Assembly (NCBI GenBank): GCA_019671005.1
Contig: CM033738.1
Coordinates: 17,076,202 to 17,140,201, forward strand
DNA length: 64,000 nt
Direction of reading: 5' to 3'
Source: Hibiscus mutabilis
Lineage: Eukaryota; Streptophyta; Magnoliopsida; Malvales; Malvaceae
Shown: positions 61,860 through 64,000 of the stretch, in pieces
How the letters are laid out: each line of letters begins with the position of its first letter
How positions within the stretch are numbered: the stretch's first letter is position 1
Position numbers and translations under genes: made by a program
Notes under the pieces: model-generated
The model's database searches: none
Seen by the model: only the letters and a program-made list of their open reading frames with translations
What the model was told of the DNA's origin: nothing

Positions 61860-62159
61860 TAAGGCAGTATAATTTTTTAACATAATTCAACATGCTTGAA
61901 GTATAACAAAAATATATAAACATGCAATTTGATCACTATTCCTTTATTTCCCTTATGTTAATCAAATATTAACATAATATAATCCAGATTCATAAATCCT
62001 ATTAATATCCTTTCCATTATCCGAGAGTTTACCTACTCTCTAAATTATTTACCATTTGTTACCATTATCCGAGAGTTCACCTACTCTCTAATTTATTAAC
62101 CATTTATTATTTTTTAAATAATTCTTGCCCAAAATAACTTGAGGATTTGACGAGTCAAA

Positions 62160-62261
62160 ACTGCACTGAATTGCTAATAAACCGCATCTAAGTGCTAAGA
62201 GACCGCACATAAGTGCTAGGAAACCACACCTAACTGTTAATAAACCGCACCGAAGTGCTAA
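62160..62261. repeat. 21-bp tandem array, about 5 units
   Basis: Units of ACCGCACCTAAGTGCTAATAA type, starting at 62160, 62181, 62202, 62223 and 62244. Upstream, two 48-bp repeats contain ATTATCCGAGAGTT. Confidence 0.85.
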
Positions 62262-63354
62262 ACCGTTAGACTCTATGGCATGCCAACTATACTCTATACC
62301 TCAATTACTTATTTGGGCATACTTTCCAATTCCATATTTGATTCATCCATGGCAATATAATTAAATACTAGGCAGTTCATACCCTAAATATAAAATAAAC
62401 ATATTAAAATTAAATTACCTGTGATCAATGCATGTAATTGTTCTACCATTGCCATTTCTACTATGTCAAATATCAAGATTAATATAATCATCAAGCATGT
62501 AATTATAACAGACTTATCACAAGTCTTTCAAATGATAATCATAATATTATCCATGCATGAAAATGCACTCACCTTGACACTTTATACTTTTTCAATGTCC
62601 AACTAGCCTTACTAAGATCAACTTTGGTCCCGTTCCTTTCCTCGATTACTAATTTGATCTCGATTTTGTTCAAAGTTTTACGAAGCTTTCAAACACTTGA
62701 GGGAATTTGAGAGAAATCTTGAATTTTCTTTTCCTTTAATTTAGGCCATTGGTCCTTTATTTATTGGATTTTAAATTAAAAATCCCTTTTATGCTAAAAT
62801 GACTAATTTGCCCTTTACATCCAAGGCTTCATATCTTGCCACATGTCCCTCTTACCCATCCAATGGCCAAAATTAATCAAAGGAGACTTTGCCCTTGCCA
62901 TCTTCAAAAGTTACCATCTTGCCATTTTTCATCCAATGGCTAAGATTAAACATGGAAAAGAAATCTTTAATCCAATTGTTTATATTAATTTCCATTAAAA
63001 TAAGACATGAAAATGACCCTTTTACCCTTGCCTTATTTTAATAAAATATCTCATAAAAGATTTCTAATTTATTCGATTAAATCTGATTATCAAGATTTTT
63101 CCCAAACTTTAAAGCTTTATAGCTCTTAATACAAACTCCGTATCAAAAATCCAGGCAACACGAAAATGCCACTCTTGGGGGTGAACTATTCATTTATGAG
63201 ACTAAATTACATAACTTTTGAAAATTACAACTTAGTCCTTAAACTTTTCAAAATTTACACTTTGGCACTAAACTTTTCAAATTTTACATTTTTGGTCACC
63301 AAACTTTTAAAGTTTTACATTTTGGTCACTAACCAAAATTTTTGAGGTATTACA

Positions 63355-63369
63355 ATTCTCCCCTTAAGA
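63355..63369 (-). other. polypurine tract of the outer chromovirus
   Basis: Minus-strand TTCTTAAGGGGAGAATTG beside the 3' LTR, preceded by GAGGACAAATTTTC, the usual gypsy C-terminal codons. Confidence 0.85.
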
Positions 63370-64000
63370 AAATTTGTCCTCGAATTTTCCTAAGTACTAG
63401 GTTGAAAAAGATGCGGATATTGCTTTTTCATTGATTCCTCGGGTTCCTAAGTAGTTTCCTCTACTTTGTGATTTCTCCATAAAACTTTGACTAGAGGAAT
63501 CTTTTTATTTCTTACCTGTTTTTATCCGTGAGCTAATATCCTCACAGGTTCCTCCTCGTATGTCAGATCCAGTTGAATCTCGATTTTTTCCGGTGTAAAG
63601 ACATGCGGAAGGATCTGATCGATACTTCCTTAGCATAGATACATGAAAAACATCATGGATCTTACTCATCTCGGGTGGTATTGCTAACTGATATGCCACT
63701 GGACCAACCCTTTTTAGAATCTCATAAGGGCCGATAAATCTTGGACTAAGTTTACCTTTTTCGTCCAAAGCGTAACACTTTTTTCTAGGGTGATACTTTT
63801 AAAAATACCTTATCTCCGACTTCAAACTCAATATCTTTTCTTTTAAGATCTGAGTAAGATTTTTGTCTACCGGAGGCAGCTTTGAGATTGTCTTGAATGA
63901 TTCTTACCTTATTTTCCACCTCTTGAACAAGATCCGGACCAATAACCTTTCGATCCTCAAGCTCGAACCAATTTAATGGCGTTATGCATTTCTTCCCATA
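63370..64000 (-). pseudogene. pol: chromovirus integrase C-terminus, partial
   Basis: Sense order from the window edge: NWFELEDRKVIGPDLVQEVE-like residues, LKAASGRQKSY-like, KDIEFEVGDKVF, then the open frame 63505-63768 with GKLSPRFIGPYEILKRVGPV, AYQLAIPPEMSKIHDVFHVS and MLRKYRSDPS. The frame shifts after about residue 55, where the C-terminal chromodomain-type region should begin. A stop separates the 63768 ATG from the upstream part. This is the C-terminal end of gypsy integrase, which holds the integration complex on DNA and in chromoviruses may target chromatin. The catalytic core would be right of the window. Confidence 0.85.

Larger units (their letters stand above)
50406..63354 (-). 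repeat. 3' LTR of the outer chromovirus, split
   Basis: Opens TGTAACACCCTTACC at 50406, is interrupted at 50768-61650 and closes TTGAGGTATTACA at 63354. It contains a perfect 16-bp palindrome (61844-61859), a 48-bp direct repeat (about 62014 and 62062) and a 21-bp tandem array (62160-62261). Confidence 0.85.
50406..64000 (-). mobile_element. outer Ty3/gypsy chromovirus, 3' part
   Basis: 3' LTR 50406-63354 (about 2.07 kb once the nested 10.9-kb element is removed), polypurine tract 63355-63369 and the C-terminal part of pol to the window edge, all minus strand. It interrupts the copia pre-integrase region at 50405. The left TSD would be TTTCT (50401-50405); its partner is outside the window. 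Confidence 0.85.

Noticed and set aside
1..64000. Endogenous pararetrovirus or other viral insertion
   Set aside because: All RT fragments sit in LTR-element or LINE contexts with copia, gypsy or L1 motif order; no movement-protein or coat-protein motif was seen.

Overview
This is repeat-dense nuclear plant DNA. I found no intact host gene, no bacterial gene layout and no CRISPR array. The families seen are Athila- and chromovirus-type Ty3/gypsy LTRs, Ty1/copia, L1-like LINEs whose ORF1 has an RRM, and long LTRs opening TGTAAYACCC. They suggest a eudicot, probably Malvaceae and most like cotton (Gossypium). The genus is a judgement from recall, not a search. The setting looks like pericentromeric or intergenic heterochromatin.

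Layout. 1-2329: 5' end of a minus-strand Athila element (gag, PBS, LTR), inserted in the gag start of a minus-strand chromovirus (2330-4247). 4248-7150: unassigned DNA with a 37-bp minisatellite and a TATA-type promoter. 7150-9815: plus-strand LINE with an internal deletion. 9816-16027: decayed minus-strand copia element. 16028-20330: ORF2 of a minus-strand LINE whose ORF1 appears to lie at 27786-29240, the two being separated by an Athila-like solo LTR (about 20331-21775) and a 3.7-kb chromovirus solo LTR (21803-27780). That solo LTR is itself split by a young 2.3-kb mini LTR retrotransposon (22659-24950) with a perfect TATAC target-site duplication (TSD).

28613-49725: two tandem copies of one segment (LINE ORF1 part, spacer, solo LTR with ATGCT TSD, spacer with a tRNA-like sequence, copia LTR plus gag), joined at a 6-bp microhomology. 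Copy 1 later received a 9.6-kb non-coding LTR retrotransposon (30634-40266, TSD TAAAA). Copy 2 keeps the empty site, which fixes the order of events. 50406-64000: a minus-strand chromovirus entered the copia remnant. Its 3' LTR was then split by a second chromovirus (50768-61645, TSD ACTTA) with 3.9-kb LTRs around a 3.0-kb broken interior.

Every polyprotein is broken. Examples are copia RT YVDD to YVDG, chromovirus RT FIDD to FIED, and the LINE RNase H catalytic Asp to Asn. The window is a layered record of insertion rather than a working operon or pathway. The most unusual signals are non-coding. One is a hairpin held at a similar place in seven chromovirus-type LTRs although its sequence changes. 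Another is a cluster of GTAYCGRTAC palindromes in the LTRs of the 9.6-kb element. The others are the microhomology-mediated tandem duplication and the 37-bp minisatellite beside a TATA box. Divergence figures quoted below were counted by eye over short stretches only.
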